The notes: generated by a model not told the origin, from the sequence alone. 64,000 nt of DNA from Candidatus Nanosynbacter sp. HMT-352 (GCF_021222645.1 NZ_CP089520.1:434001-498000); one strand, 5' to 3'; counted from the stretch's first letter, positions 7,944 to 18,829 are shown. Translations and numbers: made by a program.

Positions 7944-8594
7944 ATGGAATCCTTTATTCACTTGATAACCAGCTTCGGTGTATTCGCAATTTTATTAGTA
8001 GTTTTCGCAGAATCTGGCTTATTAATCGGCTTCGTCCTACCTGGCGACAGTCTGCTTTTCACTGCTGGATATATGGTTCAGCAGAATATCCTACACATTG
8101 ATATTCACATTTTTGCACTTTTGGTTTTTGCAGCGGCAGTGCTGGGCGACAGTGTTGGCTATAGCTTTGGACACAAAGTGGGGCGTAAATTGTTTGAAAA
8201 AGAAAATTCCCGATTCTTCAAGAAAAAATATTTGGAGCAAACAGAAAAGTTTTACGACAAGCACGGCTCAGCGACAATCGTCCTGGCTCGGTTTGTACCA
8301 ATTGTAAGAACCTTCGCCCCAATCGTTGCCGGCGCCAGTAAAATGCACTATAAAACATTCTTAACTTTCAATCTTATCGGTGGATTTATTTGGTCATCAG
8401 CCTTTGTTTATCTAGGTTTCTACGCTGGCGAGTTTTTGACCAAAGCGGGCGTAAATATTGAAGTTGCAGCGATTCTCATCATCTTCTTGTCTGTCTCGCC
8501 AATGGTTATTCATGCTTTGAAACAACCAAATACTCGCGCTTTATTAAGAAGACAATTGTCGGTTCTCCTCTCGAAAACCAAGCGTAAAAAATAA
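7944..8594 (+). CDS. DedA family membrane protein
   Basis: A 216-residue integral membrane protein of the DedA (VTT/SNARE-associated) family, whose members act in membrane homeostasis; several move undecaprenyl phosphate or other polar lipids. Family landmarks are GFVLPGDSLLFTAGY (about 31-45, with the conserved acidic residue) and ARFVPIVRTFAPIVAG with the conserved Arg pair (about 118-133). There are several hydrophobic segments and a basic C-terminal tail. It converges with uvrA, the two stops being 2 nt apart. Confidence 0.92.
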   Translation: MESFIHLITSFGVFAILLVVFAESGLLIGFVLPGDSLLFTAGYMVQQNILHIDIHIFALLVFAAAVLGDSVGYSFGHKVGRKLFEKENSRFFKKKYLEQTEKFYDKHGSATIVLARFVPIVRTFAPIVAGASKMHYKTFLTFNLIGGFIWSSAFVYLGFYAGEFLTKAGVNIEVAAILIIFLSVSPMVIHALKQPNTRALLRRQLSVLLSKTKRKK

Positions 8595-8596
8595 TC

Positions 8597-11410
8597 TTAA
8601 AGCATCTTTTTCAGATATTTGCCAGTGAACGAATTTGGCACTTTGGCGATATCTTCAGGTGTACCGCAAGCCACAACGGTACCACCACCAATTCCGCCTT
8701 CTGGACCCATATCAATTATCCAATCAGCCGACTTTATGACGTCCAAATTGTGCTCAATGATAATCATACTATTACCGCCCTCAACCAATTGCTGTAAAAT
8801 CCCCAATAGTCGCTTTACGTCAGCAGAATGAAGCCCAGTGGTCGGCTCGTCCAGAATGTACATAGTTTTTCCAGTGGAACGCTTAGAAAGTTCCGTTGCC
8901 AATTTAATTCGCTGCGCCTCACCGCCTGAAAAAGTAGTTGCTGGCTGACCAAGTTTAATATAGCCAAGCCCAACCTCAACCAACGTCTGAAGTTTACGTG
9001 CAATATTCGGCACACTGTCAAAAAATTCCGCCGCCTGATCAATCGTCATATCCAGAACATCAGCAATCGTCTTGTCTTTATACTTAATTTCCAGCGCCTC
9101 GCGATTATAGCGCTTGCCGTGACATTCGTCACACTGAACATAAACGTCCGGCAAAAAGTGCATTTCAATTTTTATCACACCATCACCCTGACAATTTTCA
9201 CAGCGGCCACCCTTAACATTAAAGCTAAAGCGCCCAGACTTATAGCCTCGGACGTTAGCCTCGGGTGTGCTAGCAAAAAGTTCGCGAATCGGCGTAAAAA
9301 TCCCAGTATATGTTGCTGGATTAGAGCGCGGTGTTCGACCAATTGGCGACTGATCTATGACAATCGTCTTATCAAGCAAATTCACACCTTCTATAGAGTC
9401 GTGCAACCCTGGCGCTGTCGTTGCGCGATTAAGTTCCGCCGCTAGTTCCCGCGCCACAATGTCATTCACAAGCGTCGACTTTCCGCTACCAGAAACACCA
9501 GACACTACAGTCATCAACCCCAAAGGAAACTCCACATCAATGTTCTTAAGATTATTTTCGCGAGCGCCATAAACAATCAACTTTTTATCTTTCACAACTT
9601 TGCGACGCTTTTTCGGAACGGCAATTTTTTCCGCCCCAGATAAATAGCGACCCGTTATACTATTCTCATTTTTCGCAACAATTTCAGGCGTTCCTATTGC
9701 CACTACTTGACCACCATTCACACCAGCTCCCGGTCCCATATCAACCAGAAAATCACTCTGACGAATCGTGTCTTCGTCATGCTCAACCACCAGCACAGAA
9801 TTTCCTAAATCACGAAGGCGCTTCAGCATATCAATCAACTTGTCGTTGTCACGTTGATGAAGTCCAATTGACGGCTCGTCCAACACATAAAGCACACCCT
9901 GAAGTCCAGCGCCAATTTGCGTCGCCAAGCGAATTCGTTGCGCCTCGCCACCGCTAAGCGTGTTAGCCGCTCGACTTAGTTCCAAATAGTTCAGCCCAAC
10001 ATTACTCATAAATGCCAAACGAGATTTAATTTCCTTCATAATCAAGCGAGCAATCGTCATTTCTTGCTCAGTCAATTGAAGCTTATCGTCAAACAAATCC
10101 AACGCGTCATCAACACTCAAATCGCACACGTCAACGATATTCAATTCATGAACCGTCACCGCCAAAACCACAGGTTTCAGGCGCGCACCTTTACAAGCAT
10201 AGCAATCCCTCTCGCGCATAAATCGCTCAATATCTCGCCGCATAAAATCGCTATCAGTTTCCTTCCAGCGCCGCTCCAGATTAGGAATAACACCCTCATA
10301 AGTCGTATCGTAATGTCGACCGCCACCCAAATCAACGCGATATTTCTGGTCACCAGTTCCATATAATATTTTATATTTAACATCATCAGAAAGCTTGCCT
10401 ACGGGAACTTTCAAACTAAATCCGTGAGCTTCAGCAACAGACGCCAATCGCTTCATATTCCAAGCGTCAGAATTCATTCGATTATACGGTCGAATTGCGC
10501 CTTCGGAAATTGTCAAATTGTTATTAAAGACCAATTCTGGATCAACCTCTAACCTCGATCCCAAACCCGTACATACAGGGCAAGCCCCTTGCGGCGCGTT
10601 AAAGCTAAACAGTCGCGGCTCTAGCTCTGGGATATCAACATCAGGATGATCAACACAAGCATACCTTTGTGAAAACGTCTTCACTTCATCACTATCCGCA
10701 TCCAGAACTTCGATGACTCCCTGGCCTAGATCCAACGCCTGCTCAACACTCTGACTCAATCGAGATCGCATTTCCGCCGTCAACGCCAGCCTATCAACAA
10801 CCAGCTCGATGTTGTGCTTGTAGCTTTTTTGTAACTCCGGAAATTCATCCAGCGCGTACACCACGCTGTCCACGCGAACTCTGGCATAACCAAGTCGCTG
10901 ATATTGCTCCGGAATATGCGCAAACTCACCTTTTTTATTCTTAACAATTGGCGCCAATAGCAAAATTCGCTTATCGACAAATTGTCGCAGAATCTCATCA
11001 ATAATCACCTCGGTCGTGCGACGCGTCACTTCATTGCCACAAATCGGACAATGCGGCACGCCAATTCGCGCAAACAAAAGCCTCAGATAATCATATATTT
11101 CGGTAACTGTAGCCACGGTAGATCGCGGGTTGCGGCTGGTCGACTTCTGATCAATTGAAATTGCTGGACTAAGCCCTTCAATCGAATCAACATCAGGCTT
11201 ATCCATTGTGCCCAAAAATTGACGCGCATACGAATTAAGGCTCTCCATATAACGACGCTGACCCTCGGCATAAATCGTATCAAATGCCAAACTGGATTTC
11301 CCAGATCCACTAAGACCTGTGATCACCACCAGCTGATCTCGCGGAATCTCAATATCTACATTTTTCAGATTGTGCTCACGAGCACCTTTAACACGAATTA
11401 CCTCTGTCAT
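8597..11410 (-). CDS. uvrA: excinuclease ABC subunit UvrA
   Basis: The 937-residue damage-recognition ATPase of nucleotide excision repair. It has two ABC modules: Walker A GLSGSGKSSLAFDT near residue 30 and GVSGSGKST near 640, two signatures (LSGGEAQRI, FSGGEAQRI), and zinc sites CPICGNE, CPVCTGLG, CYACKGARLKP and CENCQGDG/CDECHGKRY. I choose ATG 11410 (MTEVIRVKGAREHN) over an in-frame upstream ATG at 11464, because the extra residues are unlike UvrA and a TATAAT lies 9 nt before 11410. Confidence 0.97.
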   Translation of the reverse strand: MTEVIRVKGAREHNLKNVDIEIPRDQLVVITGLSGSGKSSLAFDTIYAEGQRRYMESLNSYARQFLGTMDKPDVDSIEGLSPAISIDQKSTSRNPRSTVATVTEIYDYLRLLFARIGVPHCPICGNEVTRRTTEVIIDEILRQFVDKRILLLAPIVKNKKGEFAHIPEQYQRLGYARVRVDSVVYALDEFPELQKSYKHNIELVVDRLALTAEMRSRLSQSVEQALDLGQGVIEVLDADSDEVKTFSQRYACVDHPDVDIPELEPRLFSFNAPQGACPVCTGLGSRLEVDPELVFNNNLTISEGAIRPYNRMNSDAWNMKRLASVAEAHGFSLKVPVGKLSDDVKYKILYGTGDQKYRVDLGGGRHYDTTYEGVIPNLERRWKETDSDFMRRDIERFMRERDCYACKGARLKPVVLAVTVHELNIVDVCDLSVDDALDLFDDKLQLTEQEMTIARLIMKEIKSRLAFMSNVGLNYLELSRAANTLSGGEAQRIRLATQIGAGLQGVLYVLDEPSIGLHQRDNDKLIDMLKRLRDLGNSVLVVEHDEDTIRQSDFLVDMGPGAGVNGGQVVAIGTPEIVAKNENSITGRYLSGAEKIAVPKKRRKVVKDKKLIVYGARENNLKNIDVEFPLGLMTVVSGVSGSGKSTLVNDIVARELAAELNRATTAPGLHDSIEGVNLLDKTIVIDQSPIGRTPRSNPATYTGIFTPIRELFASTPEANVRGYKSGRFSFNVKGGRCENCQGDGVIKIEMHFLPDVYVQCDECHGKRYNREALEIKYKDKTIADVLDMTIDQAAEFFDSVPNIARKLQTLVEVGLGYIKLGQPATTFSGGEAQRIKLATELSKRSTGKTMYILDEPTTGLHSADVKRLLGILQQLVEGGNSMIIIEHNLDVIKSADWIIDMGPEGGIGGGTVVACGTPEDIAKVPNSFTGKYLKKML

Positions 11411-11495
11411 AACCGCTATATTATACAGGTTTTTGACAATTTTTTCCAGCCCAACCGTCGGCATAAATCGGAGTTAAAACACATTACGCTTATGA

Positions 11496-11531
11496 TTGCA
11501 AGTCAATATCTTATTTGTTACAGTTAGATCT
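11496..11531 (+). promoter_or_regulatory. promoter of the small membrane protein gene
   Basis: TTGCAA (11496-11501), 17-nt spacer, TACAGT (11519-11524), then 7 nt to the ATG at 11532. The -10 spacing supports the ATG at 11532 and rules out a more upstream start, because 11496 lies inside the promoter. Confidence 0.55.
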
Positions 11532-11918
11532 ATGAGAAAGCTGGGCATTTACTTAGTTATAACACTCGGAGCGATACTAATCGCACCTTTTGTTATTGAC
11601 CAGCTTTTTTTCTTCTTTTTTCTAGGGAAAATCCCCTTCACAAACATCAACCTTCCAGCAATTTTAATGATTATTTTCTGGGTAATTATCATACCGCTGG
11701 CAATTATCATCAGAAAATCATTTTCTGCCATATTTTGGAAGTCCATTGACATTGCCAGCGAAATCGCGCAACGACGAATTAACAGGAAAATCCGCTATTT
11801 TACGCCAAACCAAAAAAGCGAGCTTATTTTATTGTCAATTTATCTACTTTCCAGTATGAAAAAGAGCGAGCCCGATCATGAAGTTGAATCACAAAAGCTC
11901 GCTCCGTCTATGAGTTAA
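11532..11918 (+). CDS. hypothetical membrane protein, two TM segments, 128 aa
   Basis: Not recognised. Starting at MRKLGIYLVITLGAILIAPF, it has two hydrophobic segments (about 4-30 and 40-60) with a Phe-rich run FFFFFLGK between them, then a basic cytoplasmic part (RRINRKIRYFTPNQK) and a polar C-terminus with KKSEPDHEVESQK. It has its own promoter and converges with the first Asp-box protein gene; the stops are 2 nt apart. Confidence 0.6.
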   Translation: MRKLGIYLVITLGAILIAPFVIDQLFFFFFLGKIPFTNINLPAILMIIFWVIIIPLAIIIRKSFSAIFWKSIDIASEIAQRRINRKIRYFTPNQKSELILLSIYLLSSMKKSEPDHEVESQKLAPSMS

Positions 11919-11920
11919 TT

Positions 11921-13165
11921 TTACGGTCGTTTTCTTAGCGCTAATCCGCCAGCTACAACGGCGACAACAGCTAACCCACTAACTAGCCAAATAGAGTTTC
12001 CTGTTTCAGCAAGGTTTGAGGGTTTTTCTGGTTTCTTATTGGAAGTGGATGACGATGCCGCAGTAGTTGAAGTGCCTGAGGATGAAGAGCCTGTGGATGG
12101 AGTGGCAGCTCCGCTCGTACCTGAGCCGGCACCGCCAGGAGTTACAGATGGGGGCGTTGGTAGAGTTGCTAGGCGAGTAGTAACACCAGGAGGATCACCC
12201 GATAGTGCAAATATCCTGGAACCATCAGCCGACATGTCGGCAATACCTCTAAAACCCTCATCTCCCCATTTCTGCCAAGTTTTACCTCCATCCGAAGATA
12301 CCATCATTGGAGACTCCGAATCGCTAGGGCTAGCAGGAATAAACGTAACAAACATTCTTTTTCCGTCATTGCTAATACCCTTTGCGTAAATGTTATTATT
12401 AGAGGATCGAGGTGGTACTTCAGGCGTAGGATTCCAATTAACGCCTCCATCTAAAGAGACATTTTCACCGTCAAAAGCGCTTTGTCCATCATAACTAAAA
12501 GCAGCCCGTCTACTTCGGTCGGTATTAATAGTCGACCAGGTTAAACCATAGTCGTTAGACCTCCTTATTGAATTATCGCTATTTATACGTATCATCTTCC
12601 CATCGTTCAATACATAATCTGGACATTCACTACCCTTTTGAAGCCAAGTAGCTCCATTGTCCATTGAGACGTACAACACTTTAACTTGTAGATACCGATT
12701 GCATGCAGTCAAAATTGAGCCATCTGGACTTATCCTAGGAAGTGTATTTACAATACCCGCAAAAGACGGCGTCTTAGTCCAAGAGGATCCACTATTAGTT
12801 GATAAATATAGAAAATCCTGATTAAACCACGAAGCCACAAGCTTAGTACCGCTTCTATCCATAGCCATTGCGGACGTACTTACGGGAGGTGAATACACGC
12901 TCCAAGTAGCGCCATTATCCACAGAAGTTAGCAATTTTTCGCCGCCAGCAGTATGTTGATTCACAAAAAGCCTTAGTCCATCAGGGCTAATTCGCGGACT
13001 ATGTATATCACCTCCAGGTATTCCGACTATATCCTTCCACGTATACCTAGGAGACTCCTCCGCCCTAACCAAAGGCGACGATATCGCCGACACTGATAGC
13101 GCAAATGCGAATATTAAGGATAACATTCCTCTATGTATTATGTATTTTTTACTCTTAGTTAACAT
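11921..13165 (-). CDS. secreted Asp-box (BNR-like) propeller protein with LAETG wall anchor, copy 2
   Basis: A 414-residue predicted surface protein. It has a signal peptide (cleavage near LVRAEE), six Asp-box repeats of the S-x-D-x-G-x-T/N-W type (SVDNGATW, STNSGSSW, SMDNGATW, SNDYGLTW, SLDGGVNW, SSDGGKTW) suggesting a beta-propeller, a Ser/Thr/Gly linker of about 45 residues, then LAETG, a hydrophobic segment and RKRP. That tail is a sortase sorting signal; LAxTG is the form used by class E sortases. No sialidase catalytic residues can be identified, so binding is more likely than hydrolysis. ATG 13165 is chosen behind GGAGGGG; GTG 13168 is possible. It is a tandem paralogue of the next gene upstream. 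Confidence 0.82.
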   Translation of the reverse strand: MLTKSKKYIIHRGMLSLIFAFALSVSAISSPLVRAEESPRYTWKDIVGIPGGDIHSPRISPDGLRLFVNQHTAGGEKLLTSVDNGATWSVYSPPVSTSAMAMDRSGTKLVASWFNQDFLYLSTNSGSSWTKTPSFAGIVNTLPRISPDGSILTACNRYLQVKVLYVSMDNGATWLQKGSECPDYVLNDGKMIRINSDNSIRRSNDYGLTWSTINTDRSRRAAFSYDGQSAFDGENVSLDGGVNWNPTPEVPPRSSNNNIYAKGISNDGKRMFVTFIPASPSDSESPMMVSSDGGKTWQKWGDEGFRGIADMSADGSRIFALSGDPPGVTTRLATLPTPPSVTPGGAGSGTSGAATPSTGSSSSGTSTTAASSSTSNKKPEKPSNLAETGNSIWLVSGLAVVAVVAGGLALRKRP

Positions 13166-13210
13166 CACCCCTCCAATTTGCTTTTTTCACTACACAAAGC
13201 TATCACCACA

Positions 13211-13240
13211 ACTTTAGCATAACCATATACCAAAAGTCAA
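13211..13240 (-). promoter_or_regulatory. promoter of Asp-box protein copy 2
   Basis: Minus strand: TTGACT (13240-13235), 18-nt spacer, TGC-TAAAGT (-10 at 13216-13211). Its TGGTTATGCTAAA core is shared with the promoter of the paralogue at 14615-14644, so the promoter was duplicated with the gene. It gives a leader of about 40 nt with a Shine-Dalgarno. Confidence 0.6.
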
Positions 13241-13275
13241 CGAAGTATGGATATTTATGGGGATGATGATAGTAT

Positions 13276-14556
13276 CTACAATCGTTTTCTCAATGCTAAT
13301 CCGCCAACCGCGATAGCCACAACAGCTAATCCGCTGACCACCCAAATAGAGACTCCTGTTTCAGCAAGATTTGATGATGATTTTTCTGGTTTTTTACTGG
13401 AAGTGGATGATGGTGTTGCGGCAGCTGAAGTGCCCGAAGACGAAGAACCTGTGGATGGAGTGGTAGTAGTTGATGGAGCAGTAGCTCCGCCTGTACCCGT
13501 ACCAGTGTCACCAGGAGTTGCAGGCTGAGGTCTCGGTAGGGTTGCTAGGCGATACACAGACTTATAGTCTGGATCTGTAAATTGTGATGTTGCGAATATT
13601 CTAGACCCATCGGCAGACATAGAGACGGCCGAGAAAGAAACACCCTCATCACCCCATTTCTGCCAGGTTTTACCTCCATTTGAAGACACGAAAACTGGCA
13701 AAGACGGATCGTCTATAGAGTCGTTTTTAAATGTAACAAACAATTTTTTACCGTCATTACTAATACCGCCCAGCTCGGTAGTGCGTATAGTATCTATAGG
13801 ATACTTAGGAAGCTGATTCCAGTTAGCGCCACTATCTATAGACGTACGAAAGCCGTCAAACACACTTTTGCCATCATGGCTGAAATTAGCGCGATCAATA
13901 GAGCTTCCAACTGTAGACCAAGTCATACCATAGTCGGTAGATTGTCGTAATGTACCGTCATTACTACGACGAGCCATCTTTCCGCTATTAAAGACATAGT
14001 CAGGATATTCACTCCCCTTTGGAACCCAAGTATTGCCGTCATCAGTAGATATGCTCATAGGATCTGCATAGAGACTATGCTCCCAATACATAGCCAATGT
14101 GGAGCCGTCTGGACTCATCAGTACGCGTGCAGTATCAGCAACAAACTGATTACGCTTAGTCCAAGTTCGACCACCATCAGTAGAGATATAGATAGCATTT
14201 TCACCATGTTTTCCCCTTACGACCAGCTTAGAGCCATCAGAGTTAACCAACAGCCTATTTGCATCCTCTGGTGCAGCGAAAGTACTCCAGCTTACGCCAT
14301 CATTCGCAGAAATCAGAAGATTAACCCTACCGCTAGCTAAATCTTTCTGCAAGACAAAAAGCTTTGATCCGTCTGGACTAACACGCGACTCCGAAATATC
14401 CCCCCGCCCAGGTATAGTTATATTCCTCCAAGTATACAACGGCGTACTTTCCGCCTTGGCTAACGGTGCTAATATTGCCGGTAAAGAAAGTGCAAACATT
14501 GAAATAAACACTATCACACTTACATATAATTTACGACCCCTACTCTTAAACGACAT
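13276..14556 (-). CDS. secreted Asp-box (BNR-like) propeller protein with LAETG wall anchor, copy 1
   Basis: A 426-residue paralogue of the downstream gene with the same architecture: signal peptide (cleavage near LAKAES), six Asp boxes (SANDGVSW, STDGGRTW, STDDGNTW, STDYGMTW, SIDSGANW, SSNGGKTW), the GGKTWQKWGDEG and MSADGSRIFA segments shared with copy 2, a Thr/Ser-rich linker, then LAETG, hydrophobic segment and RKRL. ATG 14556 is chosen because GGAGG lies about 10 nt upstream; the GTG at 14565 overlaps that site. The promoter -35 lies in the last codons of sbcB. Function is unknown; surface attachment or host-glycan binding is an inference. Confidence 0.82.
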   Translation of the reverse strand: MSFKSRGRKLYVSVIVFISMFALSLPAILAPLAKAESTPLYTWRNITIPGRGDISESRVSPDGSKLFVLQKDLASGRVNLLISANDGVSWSTFAAPEDANRLLVNSDGSKLVVRGKHGENAIYISTDGGRTWTKRNQFVADTARVLMSPDGSTLAMYWEHSLYADPMSISTDDGNTWVPKGSEYPDYVFNSGKMARRSNDGTLRQSTDYGMTWSTVGSSIDRANFSHDGKSVFDGFRTSIDSGANWNQLPKYPIDTIRTTELGGISNDGKKLFVTFKNDSIDDPSLPVFVSSNGGKTWQKWGDEGVSFSAVSMSADGSRIFATSQFTDPDYKSVYRLATLPRPQPATPGDTGTGTGGATAPSTTTTPSTGSSSSGTSAAATPSSTSSKKPEKSSSNLAETGVSIWVVSGLAVVAIAVGGLALRKRL

Positions 14557-14614
14557 CAGAGCCACCCTCCTTAAATTACCTAATTAATATTCCACTTTTT
14601 ATCTAATTATTCCA

Positions 14615-14644
14615 ATTTTAGCATAACCACATTTCAAGCGTCAA
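14615..14644 (-). promoter_or_regulatory. promoter of Asp-box protein copy 1
   Basis: Minus strand: TTGACG (14644-14639, overlapping the sbcB stop codon), 18-nt spacer, TGC-TAAAAT (-10 at 14620-14615). Confidence 0.6.
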
Positions 14645-16052
14645 CAGAAGGTAAGACCGATTCTAGCCACAATTGCAATTCTTGCAGAATAAACTGTTGC
14701 TCATCAGTTGCGCTAGGTGCCAATCGCTGCAAAGATTTCATAAATTGCGGCATTTGCGCCTGTAAATGCCCGGTTCGCCATTCTTCCCATTGTCGTAACT
14801 CATCTTCACTAAGCAAATTAGGGAAACTTCGCGCCTTATAATGCAATAATAGTGGCGACAATCGCTCATCCTGAAAATCCGGATGAAAGTCAGCCAATTC
14901 GCGCTCGTCAGCATTACGCACAGCTTCAACGCGAACTCGATCGCTATTATCCAAAAACCCATCGTATAATTGCGCTTCCGGGTCGGTCATTTTCTTAAAC
15001 TCTGGCTTATTTTCAAATATACTACGCAGCCTTTCGGCAAAATCTGGATGAGAAAGTAAAATATCTTGGTGCTTCTGTACAGTTTCTGCATCCAGAGAAA
15101 TCTTCTTCCAGCCATCACCTTGAGTCAACACACCAAGCGGCGAAACTGCCGGGCAGCGATTATATTGCAATTCCTTAACTGGTAATTTAACGAAATCTTC
15201 GGCTTGCCTTTCTTCCCATGTTGCAAATATCTTCGCCGACAATTCCTCAACGCTCAGATCAACAAACGGCGTCGGATCATAACGCAAATCATAAATAATC
15301 ACGCCACCATTTCGACTCGTGGTTAGCGGAAAAGCCACGGTCGTTTTGGCGAATTCCTTGTCGTAACGACCACTCGCATAAACAAAAGGTTTTTTATCAT
15401 CAACATTCACCAGTTTTTGGACCAATTTCTTGTCGCGCATTTTCAGCAAATAGTCGTACATTTGCGGCTGGTTCTGTTTAATTAATTTAGTTACAGCAAT
15501 CAACGCGGTCACGTCCGCTAGCGCGTCATGGGCATTTTCATGCTCTATTCCATTGGCTTTAGTGATGAGCTCCAAGCGGTTGCTCGGCTCACCTTTATCG
15601 TCAATCGGCCATTCAATTCCTTCGGGTCGAAGTGCCCTGGTTAAGCGTACCACATCCAACAAATCCCACCTAGACCGACCATCTTTCCAAGTCCACTCGT
15701 ATGGATCGTAAAAATTCCGCCAAAACAAATGACGAATAAACTCATCGTCAAAACGGATGTTATTGAATCCAACAGCAATCGTATCAGTCGTAAATATTTC
15801 CTCACTTAACATACGCGCAAATTGGGCCTCAGTATAACCTTCTTCGACAGTTTTTTGCGGCGTTATGCCCGTCACCATCAACGCATCAGGACTCGGCAGC
15901 GTATCGTCATTTAGTGTCACGAGAATATTATATGGTTCGCCAATCGGCTGCAAATCCATATCGGTTCGCTGACCGGCAAATTGCATAATTCGATCTTGCC
16001 TGGGATTAAGACCACTAGTTTCAAGGTCGTAGAAGAAAAATGTTTGCGCCAT
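14634..16052 (-). CDS. sbcB: exodeoxyribonuclease I
   Basis: A 472-residue 3'-5' single-strand DNA exonuclease used in recombination and repair. The DEDDh nuclease motifs are intact: FFYDLETSGL (Exo I), GFNNIRFDDEF (Exo II) and NAHDALADV (Exo III). They are followed by the SH3-like and helical C-terminal regions typical of ExoI (FPLTTSRNGGVIIYDLRYDP, CPAVSPLGVL). Length matches E. coli ExoI (475). A TATAAT ends 6 nt before the ATG, so the message is probably leaderless. Confidence 0.95.
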   Translation of the reverse strand: MAQTFFFYDLETSGLNPRQDRIMQFAGQRTDMDLQPIGEPYNILVTLNDDTLPSPDALMVTGITPQKTVEEGYTEAQFARMLSEEIFTTDTIAVGFNNIRFDDEFIRHLFWRNFYDPYEWTWKDGRSRWDLLDVVRLTRALRPEGIEWPIDDKGEPSNRLELITKANGIEHENAHDALADVTALIAVTKLIKQNQPQMYDYLLKMRDKKLVQKLVNVDDKKPFVYASGRYDKEFAKTTVAFPLTTSRNGGVIIYDLRYDPTPFVDLSVEELSAKIFATWEERQAEDFVKLPVKELQYNRCPAVSPLGVLTQGDGWKKISLDAETVQKHQDILLSHPDFAERLRSIFENKPEFKKMTDPEAQLYDGFLDNSDRVRVEAVRNADERELADFHPDFQDERLSPLLLHYKARSFPNLLSEDELRQWEEWRTGHLQAQMPQFMKSLQRLAPSATDEQQFILQELQLWLESVLPSVDA

Positions 16053-16098
16053 ATTTATATTATACCATCAAGCTCACGCTAATTTACACCAGCAGAAT

Positions 16099-17433
<1,335 letters not shown>

Positions 17434-17434
17434 T

Positions 17435-17463
17435 CAAAAAGCACCCCGCCAGTCGACGGGGTG
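17435..17463 (-). terminator. intrinsic terminator of the LysM-CHAP gene
   Basis: A perfect 7-bp stem CACCCCG/CGGGGTG with an 8-nt loop (17442-17463), followed on the minus strand by a CTTTTTG tract. Confidence 0.8.
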
Positions 17464-17487
17464 TTACGCTGGTGTCATTTTAAAGTT

Positions 17488-18690
17488 TTAGTGAATAAAG
17501 TTATAGCGGCCAACCTCAGCAAGCGGTACGATACGAGAAGATATAATATTATAACCCTTATAATTCATGTCCGAAACATAGATATTCTGACCATCTACTC
17601 GCTCCACGATACCGACGTGTCCGTAACCAAATCCACCCCAAGTATTCTGTATAATAGCACCCGGCGCTGGAACATTGTTAACCACGAGCCCAGCAGCACG
17701 AGCACTAGCACTCCAAGCCTTAGCGTGACCCCAGAAACTACCAATTGGACGACCAAGTTGCAAACGACGCTCATATGCATACCAAGTACAGTTACCAGCC
17801 GCATAACGATTACCAACAGAAGCGGTCAGCCAATTTCGACTTGCGCCCGTAGTAGTGGACGACTCTAGAGAAGAATATCTATTGCTATAAGACCTACTTC
17901 TTGGCGCAACATAACCAGGCCTCTCGTTCTCTGGAAGCTCACCGCCAGGCAGTACGATTCGAGAACCGACAGATAACCTAGAGCCGTCGTCAATATCATT
18001 ATACAAAACGATACGTTCAGCGCTCGTTTTATATTTTTCCGCCAAAGATTGAGCAGTATCACCGTTCTTAACGGTATAGACAACGCCGTCAACAAGAGGT
18101 ACAACCAGTGTTTTATTTGGCTCTATGGCATCGGAGGTCGTATTGTTTGCCCAGCGAAGTGTCTGTGATGAAATCTTGAATTTCTTCGAAATAGCATCCA
18201 TCGTATCGCCCTCTTTGGTTACGTAAGAAGAGATGCCACGAGCCGCTGAAGTATCTGGCTTAACTATGTCAGGCTTTGCTATAACCTCCGCATCGTTTTG
18301 AGAAAGGTTCTTCTTAATCGTCAACGAGGTTTCAGATTCGCGCAAATCACCAGCTGAAGGTAATTCTGCAGTTTCAGCTAAACTAGTTACAGCGCTAGCC
18401 GCAACTAACTTATCAACCGAGGCGATCTTGGCCTTAGTAGCCCCAGTTGGCGTAGAAGTACTAGCAATCTCAGTCGATGCTAATGTTTTTGATCTTTCAG
18501 CAGATACATTACTACCACTATTGCCGTAGACCAAAAAAGATACAGTCAATAAAAACATTCCACCGTAAATTGCAAATGATTGCAGTTTACGCTTTTTACT
18601 CCGAAGAGATATAAAATGGTTACGAATAATCGTTCTCCTTGCGTAGGTGTTACCACCAGCGCCTCTACCGAATTGTCTTTCTTCTTGCAA
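17488..18690 (-). CDS. membrane-anchored LysM-CHAP peptidoglycan hydrolase
   Basis: A 400-residue wall enzyme. A basic N-terminus and one TM (about 39-58, AIYGGMFLLTVSFLVYG) are followed by a Ser/Thr-rich spacer, two LysM repeats (about 155-200, YVTKEGDTMDAISKKFKIS, and 205-250, VYTVKNGDTAQSLAEKYK), and a C-terminal CHAP amidase/endopeptidase domain (about 290-400) with catalytic Cys in AAGNCTWYAYERR and His in GYGHVGIVE. The start is a TTG without a clear Shine-Dalgarno; an upstream in-frame ATT is an alternative. The message has a leader of about 130 nt with two inverted repeats, unusual here. Likely role: cell separation or wall remodelling. Confidence 0.9.
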   Translation of the reverse strand: MQEERQFGRGAGGNTYARRTIIRNHFISLRSKKRKLQSFAIYGGMFLLTVSFLVYGNSGSNVSAERSKTLASTEIASTSTPTGATKAKIASVDKLVAASAVTSLAETAELPSAGDLRESETSLTIKKNLSQNDAEVIAKPDIVKPDTSAARGISSYVTKEGDTMDAISKKFKISSQTLRWANNTTSDAIEPNKTLVVPLVDGVVYTVKNGDTAQSLAEKYKTSAERIVLYNDIDDGSRLSVGSRIVLPGGELPENERPGYVAPRSRSYSNRYSSLESSTTTGASRNWLTASVGNRYAAGNCTWYAYERRLQLGRPIGSFWGHAKAWSASARAAGLVVNNVPAPGAIIQNTWGGFGYGHVGIVERVDGQNIYVSDMNYKGYNIISSRIVPLAEVGRYNFIH

Positions 18691-18776
18691 CAGAACAGGA
18701 TATTTTGTCGACCTAATTGATTATTTATTATTCTACATTAGTTTTGTCATATCCGTATCGACAATTCTGGCAGGTC

Positions 18777-18808
18777 ATTTATCACAATCTACCTCTATAT
18801 TGATAAAT
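18777..18808. other. hairpin in the LysM-CHAP mRNA leader
   Basis: ATTTATCA (18777-18784) and TGATAAAT (18801-18808) are perfect 8-nt arms around a 16-nt loop. It lies within the transcribed leader, about 90 nt before the start codon. Function unknown; it matches no riboswitch I can name. Confidence 0.45.
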
Positions 18809-18829
18809 TAGACAAATGATCTAACATCT

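Noticed and set aside
12039-12389. Val/Glu/Pro-rich plus-strand frame opposite the Asp-box gene linker
   Set aside because: It is the mirror of the Ser/Thr/Gly-rich stalk of the Asp-box protein. The same shadow occurs opposite the paralogue at 13247-13528.
11921-14556. Sialidase activity for the Asp-box proteins
   Set aside because: Asp boxes are structural. The catalytic Arg triad, Tyr/Glu pair and the FRIP motif of sialidases are not visible.
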